Positions 12,083-22,752 of a stretch of DNA of 64,000 nucleotides are shown in pieces. Position 1 is the stretch's first letter; every line of letters starts with the position of its first letter. The notes beneath the pieces were generated by a model, which saw only the letters and a list, made by a program, of their open reading frames with translations, was not told where the DNA came from and ran no database searches. The DNA is from Adiantum capillus-veneris. Its lineage: Eukaryota; Streptophyta; Polypodiopsida; Polypodiales; Pteridaceae. The stretch covers positions 64,732,620-64,796,619 of the forward strand of contig CM043956.1 in NCBI GenBank assembly GCA_014529385.2, in the 5' to 3' direction. Both the position numbers and the translations under genes were made by a program.

Positions 12083-12274
12083 TGAAGGAGTACGAGCGGA
12101 AGTGCGACGTGAGAGAGAGTGCGAGAAGAAGAGCACGACGATATGGTGAACTCACTCTACTGTAATGTGTAGAGCATAGTGAGTTCTTATTAGGTTTTAA
12201 CAAAAGAATATGTGTACATACCTGGCGGCCCGCCCACTTATCTGGGCGATCACATTGGGCTTTATACCCCAACA
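12083..12274 (-). repeat. Copia 5' LTR (192 bp)
   Basis: Pairs with the LTR at 6736-6927. In plus-strand coordinates it begins TGAAGGAGTACG and ends TACCCCAACA, followed at once by the target duplication CCTGC. Confidence 0.94.
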
Positions 12275-13166
12275 CCTGCAAAATACCCAAGATAACACAA
12301 TATCTAGCATAAACTAACAAATCTTCCTACCTGGTGATTCCCATAACACATAAACCACAACATTGCAAACAGAGAGAGAGACTGAGAGCGAAGCAGAGTA
12401 AGAGAGCACGTGTAGGCGCACCTCCTAGAGCGCAGTACTACGCCGGCATGGTGAGAGAGAAGAAGTGGAGAGGAGAGAAGAATAAGGCAGACACTGGGTG
12501 CAATCTCCCCCCATGCAAGAGTGACCATTTCCCTCTTTCACGTGTTTGTTATATAGATTTCTTGAATGGTCAAATTTGTTACAAATTGGCCGGCTGGTCA
12601 TAAATGGCCAAAGCTCATAAAAGAGCACTTGAATAATAAAATGTACATGATATACATATATCCATTCGCATAGGCCAAGCTGGGTCTAGTATTTTCCACT
12701 TGTCAACTGCAATAAATAATAAAATATCAATTCTATAACATACCTCTCCGTTGGAAAGCAACTGTCCTCAGTTGCGAAGATAAAAAGCTGCAAACAATAA
12801 TTGTCAAAAACAATGATTAGAAATCTGTATCAAATAGTTAAAAAAATCCATGAAATTAGACAACATTGTTTATGCCTACTGTCATCCGCATACTACCTAT
12901 TCTAGTGTCCCATACCACTAGAATAAGCAGTATATGTCATACCCTGATGAATCAGGATATCATTGGTCACACTCATCATCCATCTCATAATGTCAAGTCT
13001 CATCACATAAACACTGCCATAATCATCACCAGATACCAAATCCCAATCCAATTCCAATTCCACAATATAAGTCCAAATCCAAATCACTTTCTTTATGTAC
13101 CTGGGTAACAAAATCATACCCGTTACAGTGATGGCCAGCCAGTGCAGCATGATTTTGTGATTGGTG

Positions 13167-13365
13167 TTGCCTCATCCGGCGAGTCTACACCAATAAAGCG
13201 TGCTGCCTAGATCGGCGAGTCTGCACTAATGCTGCCTAAACCAACGGATCTGCATTGGATATTGTTTAAAAATAATAAATATGAAGTTTATCAATTTGCT
13301 GCCTAAATCGGCAGATCTGCACCAAGATGAGTATTTACACACTGCCTAAATCGGCGGATCTGTGT
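13167..13365. repeat. Five copies of a TGCCTAAATCGGCGGATCTGCA motif, irregularly spaced
   Basis: Variants occur at about 13168, 13204, 13233, 13300 and 13342. The core is TGCCTAAATCGG followed by C(A/G)(G/A)(A/G)TCTGCA-like sequence. Spacing varies from 29 to 67 bp, so it is an interspersed cluster and not a simple tandem array. Confidence 0.75.
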
Positions 13366-15030
13366 GCACATGACCAATGGACTAGACAAAGCATAAAAAG
13401 AAAACATTTTCTATTTACTTGACACCAAATGATAGTATGTTCTAGTAGCAAAGCACTTACAAACTGTCTCTCAATATCCCAGAGAACCCTAGCTCATATG
13501 AGGAGCTGCATAGCTAATGAATGATCAAAAAATTTCATACAGTGCAAGTAGTATGGGCAGAATATAACAATGAGTCATTTAAAGAGGAAAACTTGAATAA
13601 AAACCTCCAAAAATTTGTAATTTATGCAGTTTTCAATTATTTGTATGTGTGCATAACAGTTAATAATATCAATTGATGAACGAACATTAATTCATGAAGT
13701 AGTCGTATGTCGATTCTAGAGGTTAAATAACAATAGGTTGCGAGCTATTAACACAAAGCATGACCCTTATGGACCGTGTTGATTATCTAAAATGCCAACA
13801 ATGATGAATATAAACATGGAAATAAAATGTAAATACCTGCGGAACAACAATGCCAATGGTCCGTTAAAGTATGCTTTCAGGGGTAGTTAAGATGAAGAGG
13901 TTCAACATAAATGTAAGTTGAGTAATTAATGTGATTAGAGTGGTACATATTCTTATACTTTACTTAGAGTAGAGTTCGAGCAAGCGAGAAATAGCTTTTG
14001 TCTATGGCAACACATCCTCATGGAATCTCTTATGCATGGAATTAAGATATGAAATGAGTTCTCAAAGACGCGATGTACGTGAGAAGTTTTTTTTTAATTT
14101 TTTTTAAAAAAAATAAAAACTTTGCTTGTTTAAAGTCAAGTAAAACTACACTTTACTACTGAACTGTATAAAATATACCTTGTGTACATGACGAGAGGTC
14201 ACACACAACTGCATGCTCAGTGAAAAACCATCATGAAAAGCATGGGATTAAAATAATAATGAAAATGAGAATGGAAAAGGTTCAATAAGAGCCTGCCAAA
14301 AATTCTACAGAGGCTATCGGGGAGAGTAGAGAGTTGTTTACTTTTCGCACTGGACATTAATACTGCCCCGTGGAAAGTGGGACTCAAGGGAAGTGGGAAC
14401 AAGTATCCAAAGATAAAAGGAGTAGTAAGATATATACATAGAGGGACAGGGTTCTAGTTTTGTTCTGAGTGCGAATATGTTCCCTCATGCAGTGAAATGT
14501 TACTTATGGAAAATGATGTTACTTACTCATGCAAAAATATAGATGTTATTGGAAGATGCAATTTCTAAGTCCACCTAAAGAAGGTATAAGGAAGTCTTTC
14601 AAGATGGCTACGAGTTTGCATATTTTGAAATTGCTTCGGTCGTGTTTTGTTGTTTTTGTTTTGGTAGTGTATACTAGCATTTGGTGATGCTCTACTATGC
14701 CGAACTGTGATAAAGATTTCTGATAAGGAATCTTGTGCAATCGGTATAGCTAGTAGAGAGGTGCAGGACTTTCTGATCTTCCAAAATCTGAGAAACAATC
14801 ACCAATTCCTCATCCTTTGTGTACAATATTGAATGTAAATACATGATGATTGAGGATAATAATGCGACATGGGGGTGGGGGATATATAAATAAAACTAAA
14901 AAAAATAATAATCAAATCCCTAGATCATTAGCAAATGACTACTACAAGCTACACTGCGTATTTTCTTAACTCACCTCGTCGAGTAGTTAGTCACATCGCG
15001 ATAAAGAGAAACACTTGGATGACTGTGAAG

Positions 15031-15162
<132 letters not shown>

Positions 15163-16261
15163 TTCTCGTGAAGGTTGATACAGAGAATTGTAGAGCCCAA
15201 AGCCCTTTCTAGATGAGCTTCCAATTGTGTGTGGCATCTTAGAGCAGACTGGTACATATCTATAGCTGTAGTGCTGAAAGACCAGATAAACCAAAAGAGG
15301 CACCTGGCGGAATGTATACAAGAGAGAAAAATCTTTGGAAGTTTTCAAGTGGGCATGAGAAAAGTGTTGGCCTTTGCGCCAAACTGTAGCTCTCCCCACT
15401 CTGCCAAACGAGCTTCTAGGCAAGGGTTTGAACAAGCACTCTAGATCGCTTGCCTGTAGTTCAGCCCAAGTACTGGTGTTGTGTGTTGAACTTGGCCTTA
15501 AGCTCCTCGTTTCCTTCAATGAAGCAAGAAGGGGGGATACTACCGCATACTATGATGCACCTCAGGCTCACATGTCGAGGAGCCATGGGCGGCACAAGAA
15601 GAGCCGGAGTCAGAAGCGTTAAGAAGAAGAGAGCGACTGAGGTCAGCCATTATCGTTTTCTTGGACTCTGAGTGAGAACGGGGATAACGTTGGAGATGCC
15701 GTTTTAGGTTTGACTTCTGCTTCAATTTTTTAAATGTGGGCTATGGGGTTTGCGAACTCGGCCTCTGTGGGTTGAAACTCCTGCGCATATGGCAGTGACT
15801 TGAGCCAAGCTACCACTTCAAAAGCTTCAGCCATGAGCTGCAACCTTGATAGGCAGCATGGATGGGGCTATTCGATGAGAAGAAATAGGCATGGAGTTAG
15901 CGGACAAAGGTCAACAGTGTTCCAATCCAGCTTACGAAATTGTCCGCCACACTCTTTCGCTCCTGTGTGTGTGTGTTGGAGATGCTTGGACCCACAGCTG
16001 CCATGCTTGGGGTAGGTTGGGTGTGTGCTGCAGCCATGCAACAAACCGTTACTGGCCATTGGTGTATGTTTGATCAAAGGATGGTAGACAGAGAATATTT
16101 TAACGACGCGTCGCATGGGGTAGGCAAAGTAGACCGACTCACAATTCTCGAGGTCCGCTCTGTATTGCATGGCGGTGCAATGCTGAGGTCGCTGATGTGA
16201 GGTTCATTGCGTCGCCTGCAGCCACTATGAGCACGAGCCGCATGACACCATCCAGGAAACT

Positions 16262-16360
16262 ATGTGTGTGTGTGTGTGGTGGCAGAGAAAAACTGCTACA
16301 GCCGCAAGTGAGTGGGGACGAGACACTGTTTTGGCGGCTTCAACTGTATGCCAAGTGATG

Positions 16361-16409
<49 letters not shown>

Positions 16410-16410
16410 T
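16262..16410. repeat. (TG)n and (GA)n microsatellites
   Basis: A short TGTGTG run near 16262-16278 and a GA run of about 20 repeats at about 16365-16406. Confidence 0.9.
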
Positions 16411-17550
16411 TTACTACCGCAGCTAAGTGACGAGGGCCTGCATGGCAGCAGCAGCTCAAGAGTTTATTTTTTTTAATTATTATGATTATTATTTTTTTTT
16501 TGTGTGTGTGGGTGGCAGTTTGCATGCCAAAGACGACCGCGAGATGACTGGGGGCAGGTGGGTGGCTACCATCCAAGCCTGAGGTGGGCGACACTAGCTG
16601 CATTCCAAAGGGGGGGTGTGAGACATTTGGGGAGATGGGGAGCGGCACATCATCCACGGTGATGATTGAGTCCTAGTGGGCGAGGCATGCATTGACAGTT
16701 GCCGTCGTTGCTGCTATCACTACCCATGCTTTTAGGATTATGAGGCCTTGACTGTGCGTTAAATGGGTACTCCATTACCTTTCTCCTTTGACTGTACGTT
16801 AAATTGATCAAATTGACTTGTCTGGACTAAGCTATGAAGGAGTTCACACTACTTGCCTTTGTTGACGTGCTCAGCTGCAGTGGGAAAAGTTTTGGAGGTG
16901 GTTGGCGAAGCTGGGTGGAACCTTGCATGCAGATCCCCACGCCGTGTGTATTTTACTTCTCCCTCTTGCGCCACCTTCTATGGATTATGCTTCTCCTGTA
17001 GTCTTTAATTAAAATTACACATTATTATGGCTTTCTGTGAGTCTCACAAAATTGAATTGAGGGTCGTTCCCACTAAGCTAAGAGATGGTGGTCTCGTCCC
17101 TTTTTCTCCTTCACTCGGACACTCCCAAGGTCTCTCGGGTTTATTCCTACAACAAGCGACCATGAATTCTTCTTCTTCTCGTAGCTCATACAAAACTAAT
17201 CAAACTTCTAGTACTTATAAATCAACCATCCTAGGCTTAAAGTATATACACAATATGAGAGCTTAATCTCTTTCTTCCCGTACTCGAATTCGAACGCATG
17301 CATCATATTAACGAATATTATGCTCTAAATTATACTAATTTATCCTTGCCTGTATAGATATTCAATTAATCTTTAAAAAGTCCAATATCTTTAAATAATT
17401 TGAAATACTTATGATGCAAGGAGGTTTGTAATAATCACGTAGCTCTAATTTTAAACAGGAGAAGTTAAGTGTAATTAAGCATGACTTATCTTTGTTCACC
17501 ATAATCCTTTATAGTCATCATCGAGCTGCAAGTCCAAGAGCATAGCCACA

Positions 17551-17562
17551 GCTCTGATACCA
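17551..17562 (-). promoter_or_regulatory. Outer element primer-binding site, initiator-Met tRNA
   Basis: The plus strand reads GCTCTGATACCA, so the minus strand is TGGTATCAGAGC, one base inside the right LTR. It fixes the element orientation and shows the same primer as the nested copia. Confidence 0.92.
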
Positions 17563-17563
17563 C

Positions 17564-18053
17564 TGCTACAGCCGGAAACATGGCTGCCCTGCAAAATACC
17601 CAAGATAACACAATATCTAGCATAAACTAACAAATCTGCCTACCTGGTGATTCCCATAGCACATAAACCACGACGTTGCGAACAGAGAGAGAGACTGAGA
17701 GAGAAGCAGAGCAAGAGAGCACGTGTAGGCGCACCTCCTAGAGCGGAGTGCTACGCCGGCACGGTGAGAGAGAAGAAGTGGAGAGGAGAGAAGAATAAGG
17801 CAGACACTGGGTGCAATCTCCCCCCGTCCAAGAGTGACCATTTCCCTCTTCCACGTATTTGTTATATAGATTTCTTGAATGGTCAATTTGGTTACAAATT
17901 GGCCGGCCGGTCATAAATGACCAAAGCTCATAAAAGAGCACTTGAATAATAAAATGTACATGATATACATATACCCATTTGCATAGGACAAGCTGGGTCT
18001 AGTCTTTTCCACCTGTGAGTTGTAATAAATAATAAAATATCAATTCTATAACA
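17564..18053 (-). repeat. Outer element 5' LTR (490 bp)
   Basis: It begins TGCTACAGCCGGAAACATGG and ends CAATTCTATAACA. It aligns along its length with the interrupted left LTR, with scattered substitutions. TSD TGAAT follows at 18054-18058. Confidence 0.92.
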
Positions 18054-18058
18054 TGAAT

Positions 18059-18430
18059 CATCTTCAAAGTCCGTTTGCATTTTTTCTACAAATCCATTTG
18101 CCGCGAGCTCTAACCTAACCTATAATCTCATCAAACCTATAACCTAATCCTAAACTAACCTAACATAAACTATAACCTAAACCTAACCTATAGGATAACC
18201 TAAATGAAGTTTGTTTGCGTCTTTTGAAGTACACGAGTTATCTTCGAAGTCTGTTTGCGTTTTTCCTACTATTTGTCGCTAGCTCTAACCTAGCCTATAA
18301 TCTAACCTAACCTATAACCTAAGCCTAATCTAACCTAACATAATCTAACCTATAACCTAAACCTAACCTATAACCTAACCTAACCGAAGTCCATTTGAAT
18401 TTTTAGAAGTACACAAGTCATCTACATTTG
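18059..18430. repeat. Degenerate telomere-like array, right part
   Basis: Continues the array that the outer element interrupted at 6706. AACCTAACCTATAACCTAA-type units alternate with a spacer of the type GAAGTACACGAGTTATCTTCGAAGTC. Confidence 0.82.
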
Positions 18431-19075
18431 GCCGTTAATAGATGGACGTTGTGTTCAAATGGTTGAAACTTATGGTATGGTGTGTAAAGCCGCGTAAGTT
18501 AAGCAGCTCCAAAGTGGATTAGGATAGCAATTAGCCATTTCAAGCCGCTTAGGGCTAGCCACCTAGGGTTACCGTCATAGGACTAGTGTTGATCTAGCCA
18601 CTAATAGATGGCTGTATTTTGGAGTTTTAGGGTGCGCTATTTAAAGTTGTCTAGGTTTGGCCGTCTAGGGTTCTATGGATTCCGTTTTGGTTGCCAATAG
18701 ATGGAGCACCGTGTTCTGATGGTTAGGGAACAATATGTAAAGCTGCTAAGGTAAAGCGCTCTAAAACATATTAGGATATTGTTAGGCCATTTAGTTTGCT
18801 TAGCGATAGTTGTTAAGGGTTATCGCCTTTAGATTAGAGACTTTTGTTTTGGTGGCTAATGCATTACTATAATTGGAGCATTGGGGTAGGCTATGTAAAT
18901 CCGCTTAGGTTTGACAACTTTTGATTTGTTCACTCCAAATCCAATTAGTGTAGTTCTTGGCCATTTCAATCTACTAATAGGGTTAGAGGGTTATGGTTTA
19001 GACACTGTTAGATGGTCATGTTTGGACGTTTCACCGATAAGTGTTTAGAATAACATAAATGTACATAAGTTCTAA
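18431..19075. repeat. Roughly 260-bp repeat, about 2.5 degenerate copies
   Basis: Blocks starting near GCCGTTAATAGATGG (18431) and TTGCCAATAGATGG (18691) share the order: AGATGG, CGTGTTC, GTGTAAAGC, GGATTAGGATA, GCCATTT, then a GGGTTA block. A third, poorer copy follows. No coding capacity seen. Confidence 0.65.
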
Positions 19076-19442
19076 CTGTCCGAACACAACATCCATCTAT
19101 AACCTAAACATGAGCTAACTTAAAATATAACCTAACCTAACCTTTTATGTACAACCTATAACCTAACCTAACCTAACCTATAACCTAACTTGTTGCCTAA
19201 ACCTGACCTAAAATCTAGCTAACCTATCTTATAACCTATAACATAATTTTTTTTAACCTTTAATTTAAACCTAACCTAGAACCTAACATTTAAGCTAACC
19301 TAACATAATCAACGTCCTATAAGCTAAGCTAACCTAACGTAACTTAACATATAACCTAAATTATACTTAACATATAACCTATATATACCCTAACCTAACA
19401 TATAACCTAAACTAAACCTAACCAAAACCTAAAACCTAAACC
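19076..19442. repeat. Degenerate telomere-like array, third block
   Basis: Dense CCTAACCTATAACC, TAACCTAA and CATATAACCTAA units. It ends about 240 bp before the 3' end of Penelope-like copy 1. Confidence 0.8.
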
Positions 19443-19682
19443 TCATCAGTCGCATAATTTAAAAAATGACATAATTCAAAATAAAATTTCTTCAAAACAA
19501 GATTTTTTCATAAACCAAAACAAAAAAAAATCACAATTCAAAACGAAATTTCACAACACAAACCATAATTTCTTTTAAAGCATTTAAAGTTTAAAGCATT
19601 GAAAGTTTAAGCATGAAATTTTCTTTTATCAATATACAAATTAATTTAAATAAATTTAATATACATTAAAAGTTCAAGCACT
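19443..19682. other. AT-rich spacer, nothing recognised
   Basis: About 240 bp of AT-rich sequence between the telomere-like array and the end of Penelope-like copy 1. No gene or clear repeat is visible. Confidence 0.7.
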
Positions 19683-22600
19683 CATGTTAATTAAAAAATA
19701 GTATTTTTGGCGAGTGAAACTTGTTTTCGACACAAGGGTAATGGCAAAAGGGGGGGGGGCGGGGGGGGGGGAGGGAAGAAGACTACACAAGATTCTACAC
19801 CAAACGCGTTTCGCTATATTAGCTCATCAATGGTGTAAACAAAAAGGGAGGGAGGAGGGGGTTTAAGTAGGGAGTCAAGGTTCAAAAACTTGTACAAAGT
19901 ACCATAGTTAGGGAGGAGAGGCTAGTTTGGAAGGTGAGTCATTCCTCTTTAAATGTGGGGGGTACAAGCAAAAAAGGGTGGGAAAATATTTTTAGGTGGG
20001 AAGTAAAAGAAGGGAGTACAAGTCACTTGGGGGCTTATTTTTAATGAGGACCTTAGTAAAGGCTAGTCAATCAAAATTTGAATGAGCCATGTGTGAAGGT
20101 TAGGAAGAGGTATAGGGAAAAAATAAAGGGAGGTAGAGGAGTTAGTGGAGTAAGTGGAGGGGAGGATAGCAAGGTTAGGTAGGGTCGGGTTTAAGGGAGA
20201 GGAGGGTGCCGAGATTTGGAGAATTAAGCCAACATACCATAGGTTTAGGAAGGTGCATGAGTTCGGGATCACTATTGAGAAGCTTAGTAAGGGGTTTGTT
20301 GATGGTGTAGGAGAGGTTTAGAGTGCAGGTAAGGAGAGAGAAGGGAATTTTTACAATGGTTGGTGAAAGCTCAGTTCTATGTGTTTTATGAAGTAGAGAT
20401 GGTCTTACCTCATAAGAAACAAAAAGGAAACAAGCTTCCAAAAGGGAGAGGGGATAGCCTTTACCTCTAAGTCTGGTATAAAAGAGGTTGCGAATAGTGA
20501 TGAAGCCTGCAAGAGAGCTTTTTCAGACAATGTATCTTTTGAGTTCTACAAGGATGAAAGCAATTTTTTGGTGTGTTGGATGCCAAGACTACCAAGGAAT
20601 GTAGTTGTAGGAGTTGAGGCTTTTTTGGTGACAATGTGAATCAAGAATACCAAAGGTGGCAAAAGACGGTCCTTTGAAGAAATGGATATCCAAAATGAAA
20701 GCCTCTTGAGAGGATATGGAAGAGGTGATTTTAATATGCTCTTGGAGAGGATGTCCATAACTTTGAAGGAGCTTTCTGAAACCAGAAGTAGGACCATCCC
20801 AAATGCCGAAGGCCTCATCGATGAATCGTTTGAAATAAAGAAGGGAAGGGGAGACGAGTAACTTGATGCCCTCTTCAAGGAAACAAAGGAAAAGGCATGT
20901 GTAAACCACTGCAAAATTTGATCCCATTGCTGTGGCTTTGGTTTGATGCCAAACATTGCCTTTGAAAGAGAGATAGTGATGATTTATGATGAGAGAGGCT
21001 AGGGACATAATGAAGTGCACTTTAGGTGAGGGGAAAAATTCTTGGATGGAATTTTTGAGGGCTAAGAGTCCCTCCATAATGGGAATGCTACGATAGAGGG
21101 ACTCTACATCAAAAGAGAAGAGGATAATATGCGGAGGAAAGGGGGTGGATACAAGGTCAAAGATAAGGGAGGGGGAATCTTTTAGGTGTTGGTTTTTAGA
21201 TAAGAGGATAGGGTAGAGTTGTGAGTGGAGCCATTTGGAGGCATTTTCTAAAATATATCCCTTGTAGGAGCAAATGTGGTGTCCTACAAGGAATGGTTTA
21301 TGGATTTTGGGTAGGAGAAAAAAGGGGCAAGGTTTTGGCTTAACTAGGGAAGAGGAGAGGATGAAATCCCTTTCGTTGTTAAGGAGAAGGGGTAGTTCAA
21401 AATCATAGAGGTGAGGAGGGAGGAAGCAAAAGCTAGAGGAGGGGAAGAGATTTTGGAATAGGTAGAGGGGTCCATGAGGTGACGAAAGGCTTCTTTTTCA
21501 TACCAAACTTTGGAGAGAACAACGGGACCAAGGTTTCTATCCGTAGGTTTGATTATAATGTTTTGGTTATTTCTTATGGAAGATAGGGCATTCATGAGAA
21601 AAGGTTTGGTGTGGAAAGGAGGAGAAAAGGAGAGAAGAGAATTGAGGAGAGTGAACACATTTTTAAAAGCCAAGTTTAGAGTAGAGGAAAGTAGAGGTGG
21701 ATTCCAAGTAGGATTAGGAATAGATAGAGAGAGGGTAGAGGGAGGGGAGGAGTCCTTAAAAAACATTCTAAAGTGGAAGCTTCTTTTTAAATTTGAGTAG
21801 GCTTTAAGAATGGAATACTGAGGGGGTGGAGGACAAGGAGGGATATAATTGAGCCCAAGACCTAGGAGTTTATGTTAAGAGGAAGAAAGGGGGTGACTTG
21901 AGACATTGTGAGAAGAGAGGTTTGTAATTTTGTGCTCAAGAGTGAAGATAGAAATATTTCTTAGAATCAATATATTAAAGAGGTGAGGTTAGTAAGAGGA
22001 AGCCAAAATTTATGACGCATTTTTCCGGAGTGGGAGGGATGGGGGAGGAGAGGGAAAGTACAAGGAGGAGGGGTCCAAAGGTGAGGAAAAAGGGGGGGTT
22101 TGTAGAAGAGCAAGTGGACCCAAGAGGTAGGGAGGCTAAACTCGGGATGTAGCGGCTTGGTTTGGGGCATACGGGGAGGTTTGGGGGGAGGAGAGGGTAA
22201 GGGAGAAGGGTTGCTAGAAGACGGAGAGGGATTTTTTGGAGTGTTTAAAATAGGGAGATTACAAGAGGGGGTGGAGTGGCGAGGGTACAAAGTAAGGGGG
22301 GAGGGTTGAGGTTTTTAAAATGGTTGACGACCGAATTCCTCATGGGAATTTTTAGCCAGGGAAGGGTATGGTTTGGAAGGTTTGGATTGGAAGGTTTGGA
22401 TTGGAAGGAGGGAGGCTTGGGATGGGTAGTGTGGTGAGGGCGTTTAAGAAAAGAGGGTTTATGAGGAGGAGAGAGGAGCTTTTTCATTTGTGTGGTGACC
22501 TCGTGATGTACCAATTCACCCACAGTTTCCTCTTTAGAAAGGGATTCCACTTCTTCTAGGAGAGAGATTTATGACCTCTTCTTAGCATTATGAGCCGCCA

Positions 22601-22740
22601 TTCTCAAGGAAGAGGCTAAGGGAGTTTGTAGGATTTCATTCTGTAGGAGGGCATCAAATTCATTGAGGGATGTTTGCTTCCAAACAAGGAGTTGGTTGCC
22701 CAAGCCGAGGGAAGCAGCCTAGGGAAGGAGATGGGTGCAA
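19683..22740 (-). pseudogene. Penelope-like retroelement copy 1, RT pseudogene
   Basis: On the minus strand, the N-terminal segment (22740-22000: EETVGELVHHEVTTQMKK, then proline/serine-rich) leads to a Penelope-type RT: KPTDRNLGPVVLSKVWYEK near 21540, an LPKIHKP block near 21300, DVESLYRSIP near 21095, an MGSNFAVVY block near 20910 and FIDEAFGIWDG near 20810. The rest of the RT follows (LDIHFFKG, HQKSLNSYNYIPW). The second catalytic Asp is Glu here (FIDEAF; copy 2 has FVDDAF). Several frame changes occur. No GIY-YIG endonuclease is visible after the RT. A G-rich run lies at 19750-19773. The 3' end shares homology with copy 2 up to CATG at 19683-19686. Confidence 0.82.
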
Positions 22741-22752
22741 GATTTTCCCCTG

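Larger units (their letters stand above)
6736..12274 (-). mobile_element. Ty1/copia LTR retrotransposon, full length but coding-defective
   Basis: The element is 5,539 bp with 192-bp LTRs that start TG and end CA on each strand. TSD CCTGC flanks it (6731-6735, 12275-12279). The LTRs differ at four positions that I count by eye (about 2%), so it is a fairly recent insertion. It reads on the minus strand: 5' LTR on the right, PBS, leader, gag-pol, polypurine tract, 3' LTR on the left. The domain order protease, integrase, RT, RNase H is the copia order. Confidence 0.95.
6707..12740 (-). repeat. Outer element 3' LTR, interrupted by the copia insertion
   Basis: LTR sequence occupies 6707-6735 and 12280-12740. 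The copia element and its duplicated target CCTGC (6731-6735 and 12275-12279) lie between. Just inside the LTR at 12741, the minus strand reads GGAGAGGTA before the LTR start TGTTATAG, a plausible short polypurine tract. Confidence 0.88.

Noticed and set aside
13167-13365. Possible CRISPR-like array (repeated 23-bp motif with spacers)
   Set aside because: Spacing is irregular, repeats are imperfect, and the context is a plant LTR element with no cas genes.
20063-22559. Plus-strand frames across Penelope-like copy 1
   Set aside because: They are antisense shadows. The minus strand carries the RT blocks shared with copies 2 and 3.
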